Of a stretch of 39,626 bases of DNA, positions 15,954 through 24,693 are shown piece after piece. Both the position numbers and the translations under genes were made by a program. Origin of the DNA: Scytonematopsis contorta HA4267-MV1 (GTDB taxonomy: Bacteria; Cyanobacteriota; Cyanobacteriia; Cyanobacteriales; Nostocaceae); assembly GCA_019359035.1 (NCBI GenBank), contig JAHHIC010000107.1, forward strand, positions 1 to 39,626. Direction: 5' to 3'. How positions within the stretch are numbered: position 1 is the stretch's first letter; each line of letters starts with the position of its first letter. The notes beneath the pieces were generated by a model that did not search any database, had not been told where the DNA came from, and saw only the letters and a list, made by a program, of their open reading frames with translations.

Positions 15954-16133
15954 ATGAAAATTTTCACAGCCATCATCGAGCTAGACAAAGAAACAAATCT
16001 TTACGTGGGCTACATTCCTGGATTCCCAGGAGCGCATTCCCAAGGTGAAACATTAGAAGAGTTACAAGAAAATCTTCGAGAACTGATTGAAATGCTTCTA
16101 GAAGATAAAAATATTTTATTTGTAGTTCAGTAG
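15954..16133 (+). CDS. HicB-family antitoxin, orphan
   Basis: A 59-aa protein beginning MKIFTAIIELDKETNLYVGY, then IPGFPGAHSQGETLEELQEN and LRELIEMLLED. It matches the HicB antitoxin fold: a short RNase H-like domain with the PGxxGAHSQGETLEEAxxN signature. In type II systems HicB neutralises the HicA mRNA interferase. No hicA is found on either side. The C-terminus (KNILFVVQ) is shorter than usual and lacks the common tail of about 15 residues. It may be a relic antitoxin or act on a HicA elsewhere. Repeat copy D begins 60 bp downstream. Confidence 0.7.
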   Translation: MKIFTAIIELDKETNLYVGYIPGFPGAHSQGETLEELQENLRELIEMLLEDKNILFVVQ

Positions 16134-16193
16134 AAAAAATATTGCAGTTCCTTTCATATCCATTTCCAGCAAAATTATATCTAAGATAGTGTT

Positions 16194-16475
16194 ATAAAAT
16201 AATTATTAAGTCCCAAAAATTTTATTATTAGTCCTCTTCCAGAGGACTTTAGCTTTTAGACAGGGAATTTATTCCCTGGGTTGTGTTGTGCTGGTTTGTG
16301 TTGTGCTGGGTTGTGTTGTGCTGGGTTGTGTTGTGCTGGTTTGTGTTGTGCTGGCTTGTGTTGTGGTGGTTTGTGTTGTGCTGGTTTGTGTTGTGGTGGT
16401 TTGTGTTGTGGTGGTTTGTGTTGTGCTGGTTTGTGGTATCAATAATACTCAATGTTGTCTTTATAACTACCCTCT
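16194..16475. mobile_element. MITE-like element, copy D, with internal tandem repeat
   Basis: Left end AAGATAGTGTTATAAAATAA; right end complementary to TTTATAACTACCCTCT. After the left end come AGTCCTCTTCCAGAGGACT, CTTTAGCTTTTAG and CAGGGAATTTATTCCCTG, the same modules as copy A. The right half is replaced by a 15-bp tandem repeat (see 16276). No transposase is present. A second left-like end (AGAGGTGATTTATAAAGTAA) starts at 16478, immediately outside. Confidence 0.65.
16276..16437. repeat. 15-bp tandem repeat, about 11 units
   Basis: Units of the form CTGGKTTGTGTTGTG are repeated about eleven times with small changes (CTGG/GTGG). Because the period is 15 bases, all frames on one strand stay open, creating artificial ORFs on both strands, including one with Asn-His-His-Asn-Thr repeats. 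The array begins exactly where the TTCCCTGG hairpin of repeat copy D ends. I read it as non-coding. Confidence 0.85.
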
Positions 16476-16477
16476 AA

Positions 16478-16613
16478 GAGGTGATTTATAAAGTAAATAT
16501 TAAGTCTAAAAAAGTGATGGGTTATGGCGCTTCATCCGACTTAAAGAGCCTCCAACTAATTCCTACAAATGCGCCTAACCCATCCTACGTGTATTTAGCT
16601 TTTACCTCTAACA
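16478..16613. repeat. partial repeat end and GATGGGTTA inverted repeat
   Basis: The segment starts with AGAGGTGATTTATAAAGTAA, a left terminus of the MITE-like family, next to copy D. It then has GATGGGTTATGGCGC and, 50 bp later, GCGCCTAACCCATCC, an imperfect inverted repeat. A weak right end (TTTTACCTCTA) at about 16603-16613 may close the element. No gene is present; this is the leader of glyS. Confidence 0.45.
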
Positions 16614-16711
16614 CATCATCGACACTCAAGCATCAACCATCAACCAAATAGCAAGGTAAACTATTGGAATTGCCTGATAAAATTTCCCAGCTTACCTTGA
16701 CAACTTGACCT

Positions 16712-18862
16712 ATGCCCAGTTTTCTATTAGAAGTCGGTACAGAAGAACTACCCGCAAGCTTTCTCAGTGGTGCAATCGAGCAGTGGAAAGCGCGTATCCC
16801 CCAAGCGTTGACAGACAATAGTCTTACCTCACATGGGGTAGAAATTTACGGAACACCCAGACGTTTAGCGATACTAATCAGAGACTTACCCACCCAACAA
16901 CCCGACAGAGAAGAAGAAGTCAAAGGACCCCCAGCACAAAATGCCTTTAGAGACGGACAACCAACACCAGCAGCGTCCGGTTTTGCAAAAAAGCAGGGTG
17001 TAGATGTTTCCGCTTTTGAAATACGTCCCACCGATAAAGGGGATTTTGTATTTGTAAAGAAAAAAATTCCCGGTCGTCCTGTTGCAGAAATTTTAACAGA
17101 ATTAATCCCCCAGTGGATTTTTAAACTTGAGGGTAAGCGATTAATGCGTTGGGGAGATGGAGAGGGGAGATTTTCTCGTCCAATTCGCTGGTTAGTGGCT
17201 CTGTTGGATGAGGCAATTTTACCAATAGAATTAAAGAACGGCTCCGAGACAGTAAAAAGTAATCGCATTTCTCGCGGTCATCGGGTGTTGCATCCACAAG
17301 AGGTAACTATCCCCCATGCAGAAGATTATTTAACTACATTACGATATGGTTATGTAGTGGTAAACGATAAAGAACGAGAAGCAACAATTAAACAGCAAGT
17401 TTTAGCAGCAGCCAAAGACTTAGAGGGACATGTAGAAATTTACCCCGACTTGTTGGAAGAAGTCATTAACTTGGTGGAATGGCCTTCACCCGTGGTAGGT
17501 AAATTTGAAGAAGAATTTTTGAATTTACCATCGGAAGTAATTACCACCGTGATGGTAAGTCACCAGCGTTATTTTCCCTTATTTAAAGCGGAAAATAGCA
17601 AAGAATTATTACCACATTTCTTGACTGTTTCTAACGGAGACCCTTCTAAATCCAATATTATTGCTGTTGGTAACGAAAAAGTAATTCGCGCTCGTTTGGC
17701 TGATGGTCAATATTTCTATGACAAAGATATCGAAAAGCCATTGGAAAGTTTTTTACCTGCATTAGAAAAAGTTACTTTCCAAGAAGATTTAGGTTCATTA
17801 CGCGCCAAAGTTGATAGAATTTGTAGTAATGCGGAATTAATTTCCCAGCAACTGCAATTGGGAGAAAGCGACAGGAGCAATATTCAACGCGCAGCCTTAC
17901 TTTGCAAAGCAGATTTGGTTAGTCAAGTGGTGTATGAATTCCCAGAACTACAAGGAGTTATGGGGGAAAAATACGCAATAGCAAGCAAAGAAACGGAAGC
18001 TGTAGCTAAAGCCATTTTTGAACATTATTTACCCCGTAACGCTGATGATGATTTACCTGCAACTCTAACAGGTCAAGTAGTGGGTTTAGCCGATAGACTC
18101 GATACTTTAGTTAGCATATTTGGACTAGGGATGATACCCACAGGTTCTTCCGACCCCTTCGCATTAAGACGTGCGGCAAATGCGATAGTCAACATTACTT
18201 GGAAGGGTAAATTAGCGATTAATTTACAAACATTACTAGAGCAAATATCTAGTAATTTTGCCAATTTTTTCAAGAAAGATGCAGTCCAATTAACTGCATC
18301 ACTAAAAGACTTTTTCTTGCAACGTGTTCGTACTTTACTGCAAGAAGAGAAAGGCATTGATTATGACTTAGTAAATGCAGTACTGGGAGAAAATGACCCC
18401 GAATATGCGGAACGTGCATTAAAAGATTTATTAGATGTACTCGCAAGAGCCACATTTCTCCAAGAAATTCGCAGAAACGGTTCATTAGAAAAAATCTATG
18501 AAACCGTCAATCGTTCCACACGTTTAGCAGCACAAGGAGACCTAGATACAAAACTACTTGACCCGACAAATTTAATCCAAAAACAACTCTTCCAAAAACC
18601 ATCAGAAGAGGCTGTTTATAACTCGATTGTGGAACTTTTACCCCAAACCAAAGCAGCAAAACAATCCCGTAATTACCAACAATTAGTAACAGCACTGGAA
18701 AAAATAGCTCCCACTGTCAGCACATTTTTTGATGGGCCGGATAGTGTTTTGGTAATGGACCCAAATCCAGATATTAAGCGTAATCGATTATATTTGCTGG
18801 GGTTACTTAGAAATCATGCTCGCGTTTTGGCTGATTTTGGTGCGATAGTCAAAAATTTGTAA
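16712..18862 (+). CDS. glyS: glycine--tRNA ligase beta subunit
   Basis: This 716-aa protein is full length for the beta subunit of the bacterial heterotetrameric glycyl-tRNA synthetase (class II type). It opens with the family signature [18 protein letters not shown]. Later blocks include [47 protein letters not shown] and a C-terminal anticodon-binding-like region with [11 protein letters not shown]. The beta subunit recognises tRNA-Gly; the alpha subunit (glyQ) is not in the window, as is usual in cyanobacteria where the genes are separated. It is single and essential. A hairpin of the CCCCCTTCCCT type follows at once. Confidence 0.97.
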   Translation: MPSFLLEVGTEELPASFLSGAIEQWKARIPQALTDNSLTSHGVEIYGTPRRLAILIRDLPTQQPDREEEVKGPPAQNAFRDGQPTPAASGFAKKQGVDVSAFEIRPTDKGDFVFVKKKIPGRPVAEILTELIPQWIFKLEGKRLMRWGDGEGRFSRPIRWLVALLDEAILPIELKNGSETVKSNRISRGHRVLHPQEVTIPHAEDYLTTLRYGYVVVNDKEREATIKQQVLAAAKDLEGHVEIYPDLLEEVINLVEWPSPVVGKFEEEFLNLPSEVITTVMVSHQRYFPLFKAENSKELLPHFLTVSNGDPSKSNIIAVGNEKVIRARLADGQYFYDKDIEKPLESFLPALEKVTFQEDLGSLRAKVDRICSNAELISQQLQLGESDRSNIQRAALLCKADLVSQVVYEFPELQGVMGEKYAIASKETEAVAKAIFEHYLPRNADDDLPATLTGQVVGLADRLDTLVSIFGLGMIPTGSSDPFALRRAANAIVNITWKGKLAINLQTLLEQISSNFANFFKKDAVQLTASLKDFFLQRVRTLLQEEKGIDYDLVNAVLGENDPEYAERALKDLLDVLARATFLQEIRRNGSLEKIYETVNRSTRLAAQGDLDTKLLDPTNLIQKQLFQKPSEEAVYNSIVELLPQTKAAKQSRNYQQLVTALEKIAPTVSTFFDGPDSVLVMDPNPDIKRNRLYLLGLLRNHARVLADFGAIVKNL

Positions 18863-18881
18863 TAAAGACCTAACCCCCCAA

Positions 18882-18906
18882 CCCCCTTCCCTATGAGGGA
18901 AGGGGG
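18882..18906. terminator. GC-rich hairpin after glyS
   Basis: CCCCCTTCCCT, a three-base loop, then AGGGAAGGGGG forms an 11-bp perfect stem 20 bp after the glyS stop. No T-run follows directly, so it may be a transcript-stabilising repeat rather than a true rho-independent terminator. The same CCTAACCCCC-type sequence occurs at 33138 and 36607. Confidence 0.5.
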
Positions 18907-18928
18907 AGTAAGAGTAAGAAGAAGTTTA

Positions 18929-19185
18929 TTAAATTGTATCTGGGTCAATATTTAACTCTCGCAATTTAGCGGCTAATCTTTCTGCTCGTTCTTGAGCTAT
19001 TTCCTTTTGTTGACGCTCTGATTCCGCAACTTCTTCTGGAGTGGGAACTAATTGGCCATCCTTGGTGAAAAATCGTAATAGTTCTTGATTAATCCCCAGA
19101 TATAACTCTAACTGTTGACTCGTACAATCATACTTCGCTCTTGGTCTTTAAAAATATAAATTAAAGCTTCTTTGTTTTCGTTTTA
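18929..19185 (-). pseudogene. C-terminal remnant, Uma2-like or related
   Basis: On the minus strand the last 71 codons read SQQLELYLGINQELLRFFTK, then DGQLVPTPEEVAESERQQKE, with a charged helix ending LAAKLRELNIDPDTI. This ending (RLxxKLRELxIDPDxI after a Glu/Arg/Gln-rich helix) is typical of long cyanobacterial Uma2 proteins. Before codon 1 the frame is closed. A second frame carries ENKEALIYIFKDQERS just upstream, so at least one frameshift has occurred, and the nuclease core is absent. The rest of the interval to 19333 is AT-rich spacer. Confidence 0.5.
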
Positions 19186-19333
19186 CACATTAAATATCTG
19201 GTTATTTATATTACTTTAATCATATATTTTAGATGAGCTTTTGTTAATATAATTAATCGAAAAAATATTTAAAAAAATGCATTTATTCTTTGATAAACTC
19301 AAATAGTAATAATTTTTGAGGGTGAATTTCTGC

Positions 19334-20299
19334 ATGGCAAGAAGAGTATTGTCAGATTACGATAGCCCCTGGAAGGAGGCTTTAGATGTATATTTTGAAT
19401 CATTCATAGAACTCTGTTTTCCTTGGATTCATAGTGATATAAATTGGCAAAGAGGTTATGAATCATTAGATGTCGAATTGAGAGAAATCATCAGAGATGC
19501 AGAGATTGGAAATAGGCTTGCAGACAAGCTAGTGAAAGTTTGGCTACATGATGGTGCTGAAGTCTTTGTATTGATTCATATCGAAATCCAAAGTCAGTAC
19601 CAAGAAGACTTTGCCAAACGGATGTATATCTATAACCATCGGTTGTTTGATAAGTATGGTAAAGAAGTTATTAGCTTGGCAGTTTTAGGAGATGATGACC
19701 CTAAATGGCGTCCGACAAGATTCGGTTATTCTCGTTGGGGATTTTCTAGCGACACAAAGTACCCAATGGTGAAATTATTAGATTTTCAACAGCGTTGGAG
19801 TGAGCTAGAGCATTCTCAAAATCCATTTGCGGTGGTAATAATGGCGCATTTGAGTACTTTAGAAACTGTTGGAAAGCCAAACCAAAGGTTCCAGTCGAAA
19901 TTGACTTTAGTGCGCGGACTTTACGAACGTGGCTATACTAAAAGTCAAGTACTGGAGCTATTTCGCTTAATCCAATGGATGATGGTACTACCAAAACCAC
20001 TGGAAATCAGCTTTAAACAAGCATTTCAACGCATTCAGGAGGAAGGACGAGTGCCCTATATTACAGATATCGAACTAGATGCAATGGCAGTAAATGCTCG
20101 TGAGTCAGTTGTCACAGTTTTAAGGATACGGTTTGGAACTGCACCAGCAGAAGTTAGCGAGCGTCTTGAGGCAATAGAGGATTTAGATGTGTTAAGAAAA
20201 CTTCACGAACAATCAATTACTATAGCTTCTGTAGAGGAGTTTCAGCTTCGACTGAATGAAATTCCCCCATCAGACGACGAAGAAGAAGCTTTTGAATAA
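19334..20299 (+). CDS. Rpn-type PD-(D/E)XK nuclease/transposase-like protein
   Basis: A 321-aa protein resembling the cyanobacterial proteins annotated as Rpn family recombination-promoting nuclease or putative transposase. The N-terminal half has DKLVKVWLHDGAEVFVLIHI, then EIQSQYQEDFAKRMYIYNHR, in which the IEIQSQ strand fits the (D/E)XK active site. The C-terminal half is helical with SVVTVLRIRFG and an acidic end (PPSDDEEEAFE). The family makes DNA breaks, and some members raise recombination. The ATG at 19334 follows GAGGG; a TTG at 19316 is less likely. A C-terminal partial copy lies 448 bp downstream. Confidence 0.75.
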   Translation: MARRVLSDYDSPWKEALDVYFESFIELCFPWIHSDINWQRGYESLDVELREIIRDAEIGNRLADKLVKVWLHDGAEVFVLIHIEIQSQYQEDFAKRMYIYNHRLFDKYGKEVISLAVLGDDDPKWRPTRFGYSRWGFSSDTKYPMVKLLDFQQRWSELEHSQNPFAVVIMAHLSTLETVGKPNQRFQSKLTLVRGLYERGYTKSQVLELFRLIQWMMVLPKPLEISFKQAFQRIQEEGRVPYITDIELDAMAVNARESVVTVLRIRFGTAPAEVSERLEAIEDLDVLRKLHEQSITIASVEEFQLRLNEIPPSDDEEEAFE

Positions 20300-20341
20300 T
20301 TTGAGAGCGTGAATCGAGTTTTGCGTTCTGATTAAATTCAT

Positions 20342-20371
20342 GTAGAGACGTTACACTGTAACGTCTCTACT
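20342..20371. repeat. GTAGAGACGTTAC palindrome
   Basis: GTAGAGACGTTAC, a three-base loop, then GTAACGTCTCTAC: a perfect 13-bp stem between the nuclease gene and its partial copy. A diverged version lies near 20852, after the partial copy. Confidence 0.75.
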
Positions 20372-20426
20372 ATGTTTTGGGTTTTACCCATTGTATTTTA
20401 TATTTTGAGAGCGCCTTTTAGAATAG

Positions 20427-20747
20427 ATGATGGTGTTACCAAAATCACTTGAAATCAGCTTTAAACAAGAATTTAAACGAATTCAGGAGGAAGGACGAGT
20501 GCCCTATATTACATATATCGAACTAGATGCAATGGCGAAAGCAACTCGTGAGTCAGTTGTCACGGTTTTGAGGACACGATTTGGTGCAGCACCAGCAGAA
20601 GTTAGCGAGCGTCTTGAGACAATAGAGGATTTAGATGTGTTAAGAAAACTTCTTGAAGTATCAATTACTATAGCTTCTGTAGAAGAGTTTCAGCTTCGAC
20701 TGAATGAAATTCCCCCATCCGAAGACGACGAAGAAGCGGACGAATAA
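20427..20747 (+). pseudogene. duplicated C-terminal third of the Rpn-type nuclease
   Basis: The 106 residues from MMVLPKSLEISFKQEFKRIQ to the acidic end match residues about 216-321 of the preceding gene with few changes and no net insertion or deletion (constant offset 448 bp). The similarity goes on for about 35 bp past the stop (GCGTTCTGATTAAAT). The catalytic N-terminal part is absent. The ATG could allow translation of a helical fragment, perhaps able to interact with the full protein, but the simplest reading is a non-functional duplicate. Confidence 0.75.
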
Positions 20748-20790
20748 TTTAAGAGTGTGAATCGCGCTTTGCGTTCTGATTAAATAACTC

Positions 20791-20819
20791 TTGTGGGGTG
20801 GGCATCCTTGCCCGCCCCG
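20791..20819. repeat. GC-rich dispersed repeat, inverted copy
   Basis: CTTGTGGGGTGGGCATCCTT followed by GCCCGCCCC, the reverse complement of the repeats at 12103 and 22481 with one change in the loop. It lies downstream of the nuclease duplicate. Confidence 0.7.
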
Positions 20820-20851
20820 TTGTATCTCACCAACTAGAAATTTGCTGTATG

Positions 20852-20880
20852 TAGAAACGTTACACTGTGACGTTTTTACT
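20852..20880. repeat. diverged GTAGAAACGTTAC palindrome
   Basis: GTAGAAACGTTAC, ACT, then GTGACGTTTTTAC: an imperfect version of the palindrome at 20342, about 510 bp further on. The two palindromes flank the duplicated nuclease segment. No gene is present between here and murD. Confidence 0.65.
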
Positions 20881-21003
20881 ACTCATCTTCTCTCGTTCTT
20901 CCTTTTTGTAACATCCTTCAAAAAAAGTATGTGTAAGTTTTGCAAATACTGCCAATAAAAGCTACTATATTTAAGCTTAACCAGGGAATTACTGTCACAA
21001 TCT

Positions 21004-22413
21004 ATGCCTAAAGCTTCTGTAATTGGATTAGGAAAGTCCGGTATTGCAGCAGCAAGGTTGTTAAAGCGGGACGGTTGGGAGGTGGAACTATGTGATAGCA
21101 ACACCTCCGAATCTCTCGTTAAACAACAACAAGCACTTGCCGCTGAAGGGATTGATGTTAAATTGGGATATTCCCCCAATTTTGAAAGTTCGGTAGCTAG
21201 TTCCGATTTACCTCAATTAATTGTTGTTAGTCCCGGTGTCCCCTGGGATATTTCTGTACTCGTAAAAGCGCGAGAAATGGGAATCGAGACCATCGGGGAG
21301 ATGGAGCTTGCATGGCGAAATTTAAATTCTGTACCCTGGGTAGGTATTACTGGTACTAACGGTAAAACTACAACCACAGCTTTAACATCAGCAATTTTTC
21401 AAGCAGCAGGACTGAATGCACCCCCTTGCGGTAACATTGGTTATGCGGCGACGGAAACTGCTTTGGTTTACGGAAAGGAAGAAACTGCTTCAACTGAAAA
21501 TCCTCTCGACTGGATAATTGGGGAAATTAGTAGTTATCAAAGCGAATCTTCCAGCACTTTGGCTCCTCGTATTGGTATTTGGACTACCTTTACACCAGAC
21601 CATTTAGCGCGTCACAAAACCTTAGAAAATTATTACAACATCAAAGCAAAACTCCTTATTAACTCGGAGTTGCGAATTTTCAACGGTGATGACCCGTATT
21701 TAGCTAAAATTGGCACAAGTCAATGGGCTGATGCTTACTGGACAAGTGTCAAAGGTGGAGATTTTCTGATTGGCGAAAAAGGCTTTTATATAGAAGATGG
21801 TTGGGTTGTCGAAAAGTTGGCAGCAAATTCGACACCAGAAAAAATCGTCGAAGCTTCGGCTTTACGAATGCCTGGAATACATAACCAGCAAAACTTATTA
21901 ATGGCAGTGGGTGCAGCTAGATTAGCTGGAATAGAGAAAGAAGCGATACATAAAGGTATCAGTGAATTTCCTGGCGTTCCTCATCGTATCGAGCATATTT
22001 GCACTTGGGAAGGCATTGATTTTATTAACGATAGCAAAGCTACAAACTACGACGCAGCAGAAGTCGGGTTAGCATCTGTCAACAGTCCAGTTATTTTAAT
22101 CGCTGGTGGTGAAGCAAAAGAGGGTGAAGATAATCCTTGGATTGCAAAAATTAAAGAAAAATGCGCTGCTGTTTTATTAATTGGTAATGCATCTCCTGTT
22201 TTTTCTAAACGTTTCCAGGAGGAAGGGTTTAGTAACTACGAAATTGTGGTAACTATGGATAAGGCTGTAACTAGGTCTGCAGAGTTGGCAAAACATTATA
22301 ATTCTTCCGTGGTTTTACTTTCTCCTGCTTGCGCTAGCTTTGACCAGTATCCTAATTTTGAAGTTCGGGGTGACCATTTCCGGGAACTGTGTTTGGCTGC
22401 TTTTGGGAAGTAG
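21004..22413 (+). CDS. murD: UDP-N-acetylmuramoyl-L-alanine--D-glutamate ligase
   Basis: A 469-aa protein of normal length for MurD, which adds D-glutamate to UDP-MurNAc-L-Ala in peptidoglycan synthesis, in the cytoplasm. The N-terminal Rossmann-like domain has [17 protein letters not shown]. The central ATP-binding domain has the Mur-ligase P-loop [24 protein letters not shown] and [20 protein letters not shown] (including the NDSKATN block) are family hallmarks. The C-terminal domain ends [19 protein letters not shown]. All catalytic blocks are present. The gene is alone rather than in a dcw cluster, as is common in cyanobacteria. Confidence 0.97.
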   Translation: MPKASVIGLGKSGIAAARLLKRDGWEVELCDSNTSESLVKQQQALAAEGIDVKLGYSPNFESSVASSDLPQLIVVSPGVPWDISVLVKAREMGIETIGEMELAWRNLNSVPWVGITGTNGKTTTTALTSAIFQAAGLNAPPCGNIGYAATETALVYGKEETASTENPLDWIIGEISSYQSESSSTLAPRIGIWTTFTPDHLARHKTLENYYNIKAKLLINSELRIFNGDDPYLAKIGTSQWADAYWTSVKGGDFLIGEKGFYIEDGWVVEKLAANSTPEKIVEASALRMPGIHNQQNLLMAVGAARLAGIEKEAIHKGISEFPGVPHRIEHICTWEGIDFINDSKATNYDAAEVGLASVNSPVILIAGGEAKEGEDNPWIAKIKEKCAAVLLIGNASPVFSKRFQEEGFSNYEIVVTMDKAVTRSAELAKHYNSSVVLLSPACASFDQYPNFEVRGDHFRELCLAAFGK

Positions 22414-22480
22414 TTTTATCTAAGGGACTTTCAAATAAATAAAAGTTCTAGTTAAGCTATTTCACATTTAAGTTGCATAT

Positions 22481-22510
22481 TTGGGCGGGCAGGGATGCCC
22501 ACCCCACAAG
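22481..22510. repeat. GC-rich dispersed repeat, copy 3
   Basis: GGGCGGGCAGGGATGCCCAC then CCCACAAG, the same sequence and strand as at 12103. It lies in the spacer between murD and the convergent AAA ATPase gene. Confidence 0.7.
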
Positions 22511-22601
22511 AGAAGACTACTTATTTCTGGGAAGTCCTTAAATTTTTGATTTACCGAGAAAACTATAAATTTCTATTATTTTTCAACTAGCAGTGTAAAC
22601 T

Positions 22602-23807
22602 TTATGAAAGACTACTCAGGTCTTCTTGGCTGATAATGCCATTTGCTAAACCATGCATAATTACATACGGCTGCATCATAGGATTAATAAATCTAAATCT
22701 ATAATTTCTCTCACTTCCTCTTTTTACTAAAACTGGCCCTCTTTTGTCCTCGCAAAAATCATTAAGATGACGTGCAAAACCTGTAGTACGATATTTTTTT
22801 CTCATAATTAAAGACATCGGATTTTCCACATCAGGAGGAGCAAAAAAACCTAAACTATTTTTTTTTGCTAAAGCGCAGGCTAGCAAAACTTGAGCATAAA
22901 TAGTTTCCCTAGAGCTTGATGTCGCTCGATGATAAGCATTGAGGATACTTTGATAAGCTTTATCCACAGCCATTTTAATCGCTACATTCAAATCGTCTAA
23001 TTCAATATCATCAGAATTTCTAGTTATTGCTTTTTGCGAAGCATGTAATGCTAACAAATGAGTATAGCTTGGCAAACCTTGCGAAAGAAGTGCGATGTTT
23101 CCTTTTATAAAATCTTGTGCAGTCATTTTCAGCAAAATAAGTCGCTTGTCTAGAAGCTCATGTAACTCATTCGTTGCCATTCTTGGCATTTGTACTTGAA
23201 CTAATGACCTTTCAATAGACGCATGTTCCGCAATTAGGTCGTTCACAGAATCAGCTACACCAACAAGAATAAGTGTAACATCAACTAAATGCTCGGAAAG
23301 AGTTTTAATAGTATCAGCTAATAGTTCAGTTGCAACAGGACTAGCAATTCTATCTAGTTCATCAATAACAATAATAGCTTTACCGAGCTTTCTTTGAAGA
23401 GTGTACCTAATAGATTCGGGTGTAATTTCTTCTGGAGAAGTATTTGCATAAGTTCTTAGAACATCAAACTCGCGATATATTTTTTGCCACAAAGAGGTAA
23501 AGTCATCTATCCCATCACAATTGACAATACCTGAAACAATTTCATGTTCAGAAAATCCTCGCATAATTTGGGAAATTACATTAGCAAAAGAGGTTTTTCC
23601 AACACCCCTTTCACCGTATAAAATAACGTGCTGACCTTTTTGAGCTACAGCGCTAATCACTTGACCTAACTGCTCATGTCTGCCAGCAAATAACTCTTGG
23701 CTATCAATGGGAGCGCTTGGAGTGAACACCTGAGCGGCTTTGAGATAACGTTGAAGTTGTTCGGGGCTAGAGGGTGCGAATGCAAAGTCTGAATTCATTA
23801 TAACCAT
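22602..23807 (-). CDS. Orc1/Cdc6-like AAA+ ATPase
   Basis: A 401-aa protein with an AAA+/STAND-like ATPase domain. It has ELFAGRHEQLGQV before the core, Walker A LYGERGVGKTS (residues 65-73 for GERGVGKTS), Walker B AIIVIDELDRI (about 144-154) and a sensor-like region VTLILVGVADS. The C-terminal 130 residues are helical and end in a winged-helix-like part (GFARHLNDFCEDKRGPVLVK, NYRFRFINPMMQPYV). The layout resembles archaeal Orc1-type ATPases and bacterial ATP-binding switches. The partner and target are unknown. MVIMNSDF is taken as the start; MNSDF three codons later is possible. Four copies of an 11-bp repeat lie upstream. Confidence 0.75.
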   Translation of the reverse strand: MVIMNSDFAFAPSSPEQLQRYLKAAQVFTPSAPIDSQELFAGRHEQLGQVISAVAQKGQHVILYGERGVGKTSFANVISQIMRGFSEHEIVSGIVNCDGIDDFTSLWQKIYREFDVLRTYANTSPEEITPESIRYTLQRKLGKAIIVIDELDRIASPVATELLADTIKTLSEHLVDVTLILVGVADSVNDLIAEHASIERSLVQVQMPRMATNELHELLDKRLILLKMTAQDFIKGNIALLSQGLPSYTHLLALHASQKAITRNSDDIELDDLNVAIKMAVDKAYQSILNAYHRATSSSRETIYAQVLLACALAKKNSLGFFAPPDVENPMSLIMRKKYRTTGFARHLNDFCEDKRGPVLVKRGSERNYRFRFINPMMQPYVIMHGLANGIISQEDLSSLS

Positions 23808-23816
23808 AATAACAGT

Positions 23817-23992
23817 TAACGTCTAATATTATAACCCTTTCTCCTAACTAGAAGAGCTTAACTGCTTATTATCAGGCTCTAACATCTAATTATGTTAAAT
23901 ATGCTGTATCAAGGTCGGGAATAGCTTATTCCTGAATACCTACTGTGTATTAGTAGTGTTTAACATCTAATTCTAGCCTAATAACATCTAAT
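23817..23992. promoter_or_regulatory. four TAACRTCTAAT repeats upstream of the AAA ATPase
   Basis: The 11-mer TAACGTCTAAT occurs at 23817 and TAACATCTAAT at 23880, 23961 and 23982, all in the same orientation, reading toward rbp. The first is only 10 bp before the ATPase start. Between them are longer diverged repeats: TGCTGTATCAAGGT matches TGTATATGATGTACCAAGGT. They could be operator sites or iterons bound by the neighbouring ATPase, or worn copies of a tandem repeat; the sequence alone does not decide. Confidence 0.5.
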
Positions 23993-24126
23993 AAGGCTGT
24001 ATATGATGTACCAAGGTTGTAAGTAACTTCTTTCCATATACCTGTCGCACATTATCTTCTCTGCGGCTTTGCGGCTCTGCGTGAGACTCTCTATCAAAGT
24101 AACCTATCGCTTTGCAAAAATAAGCG

Positions 24127-24153
24127 CAAAAAAAGGCAGACTCAATGCCTACC
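24127..24153 (-). terminator. probable terminator of the rbp gene
   Basis: On the minus strand AGGCA, a seven-base loop, TGCCT and a run of seven T lie about 40 bp after the stop of the RNA-binding protein gene. The stem is only five pairs, so this is moderately supported. Confidence 0.5.
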
Positions 24154-24191
24154 TTTCAGTTCAATTTTGGTGTCAGATAAAAAACTAAACC

Positions 24192-24500
24192 TTAACGACC
24201 TCCGTACCCACCACCGCCACCACCACGTCTACCACCTCCAAATGAACCACCACCCTCTGTTTTAGGCTTGGCTTTATTCACTTTTAAGTTACGGCCCATC
24301 CACTCAGCAGTGTCGAGGGCTTCAATTGCTGCAGATTCTTCAGCTTCGGTTCCCATTTCAATAAACGCAAAACCTCTAACTTGTCCGCTTTCACGGTCTT
24401 TCGGCAACTGCACGCTTTTAACAGTTCCATATTCTGCAAAAATTTCTTTGAGGTTGCTTTCCTCAACTTCATACGATAAATTGCCAACGTAAAGTGTCAT
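24192..24500 (-). CDS. rbp: RRM RNA-binding protein with Gly-rich tail
   Basis: A 102-aa protein with one RNA recognition motif. RNP2 is LYVGNLSY (residues 3-10) and RNP1 is RGFAFIEM (about 42-49), followed by a C-terminal Gly/Arg-rich tail (GGRRGGGGGGYGGR). It is of the cyanobacterial Rbp type, single-domain proteins similar to eukaryotic glycine-rich RNA-binding proteins. Many are cold-induced, and some help place mRNAs at the thylakoid membrane. The start is the ATG at 24500 (MTLYVGN), with AGGAG eight bases upstream; the longer frame from 24518 includes the ribosome-binding site and is unlikely. The 3' end is followed by a hairpin and T-run. Confidence 0.93.
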   Translation of the reverse strand: MTLYVGNLSYEVEESNLKEIFAEYGTVKSVQLPKDRESGQVRGFAFIEMGTEAEESAAIEALDTAEWMGRNLKVNKAKPKTEGGGSFGGGRRGGGGGGYGGR

Positions 24501-24506
24501 AGGCTT

Positions 24507-24511
24507 CTCCT
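24507..24511 (-). promoter_or_regulatory. Shine-Dalgarno AGGAG of rbp
   Basis: AGGAG seven bases before the ATG at 24500. It lies inside the longer open frame and so decides for the shorter start. Confidence 0.7.
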
Positions 24512-24693
24512 GAATCATGGGATGTAGAGATTTAGTTTCGGAGAGGTCTGTAATAAATTATACAAACAAAGTCTATAACCGAATTTAATCTTAACTACTA
24601 CCACCTTAACACAAATGCTTAACACTCTTTGGGTCGCGGGTATATTTAGTTTTAAAGACTAAACATGTTTAGTCTCTACATTTGCTGCAACAG

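Noticed and set aside
16276-16437. Possible CRISPR array or repeat protein
   Set aside because: Tandem 15-bp units without spacers and no cas genes nearby.
16249-16491. Three overlapping ORFs of 64-67 aa with NHHNT-type or Val/Cys-rich repeats
   Set aside because: They are by-products of a 15-bp tandem repeat that keeps frames open on both strands; there is no ribosome-binding site, and the sequence belongs to the interior of a MITE-like element.
16846-17268. Minus-strand ORF of 140 aa inside glyS
   Set aside because: Antisense to a strongly conserved housekeeping gene; no family features.
24268-24492. Antisense ORF across the RNA-binding protein gene
   Set aside because: Shadow of the RRM coding frame.
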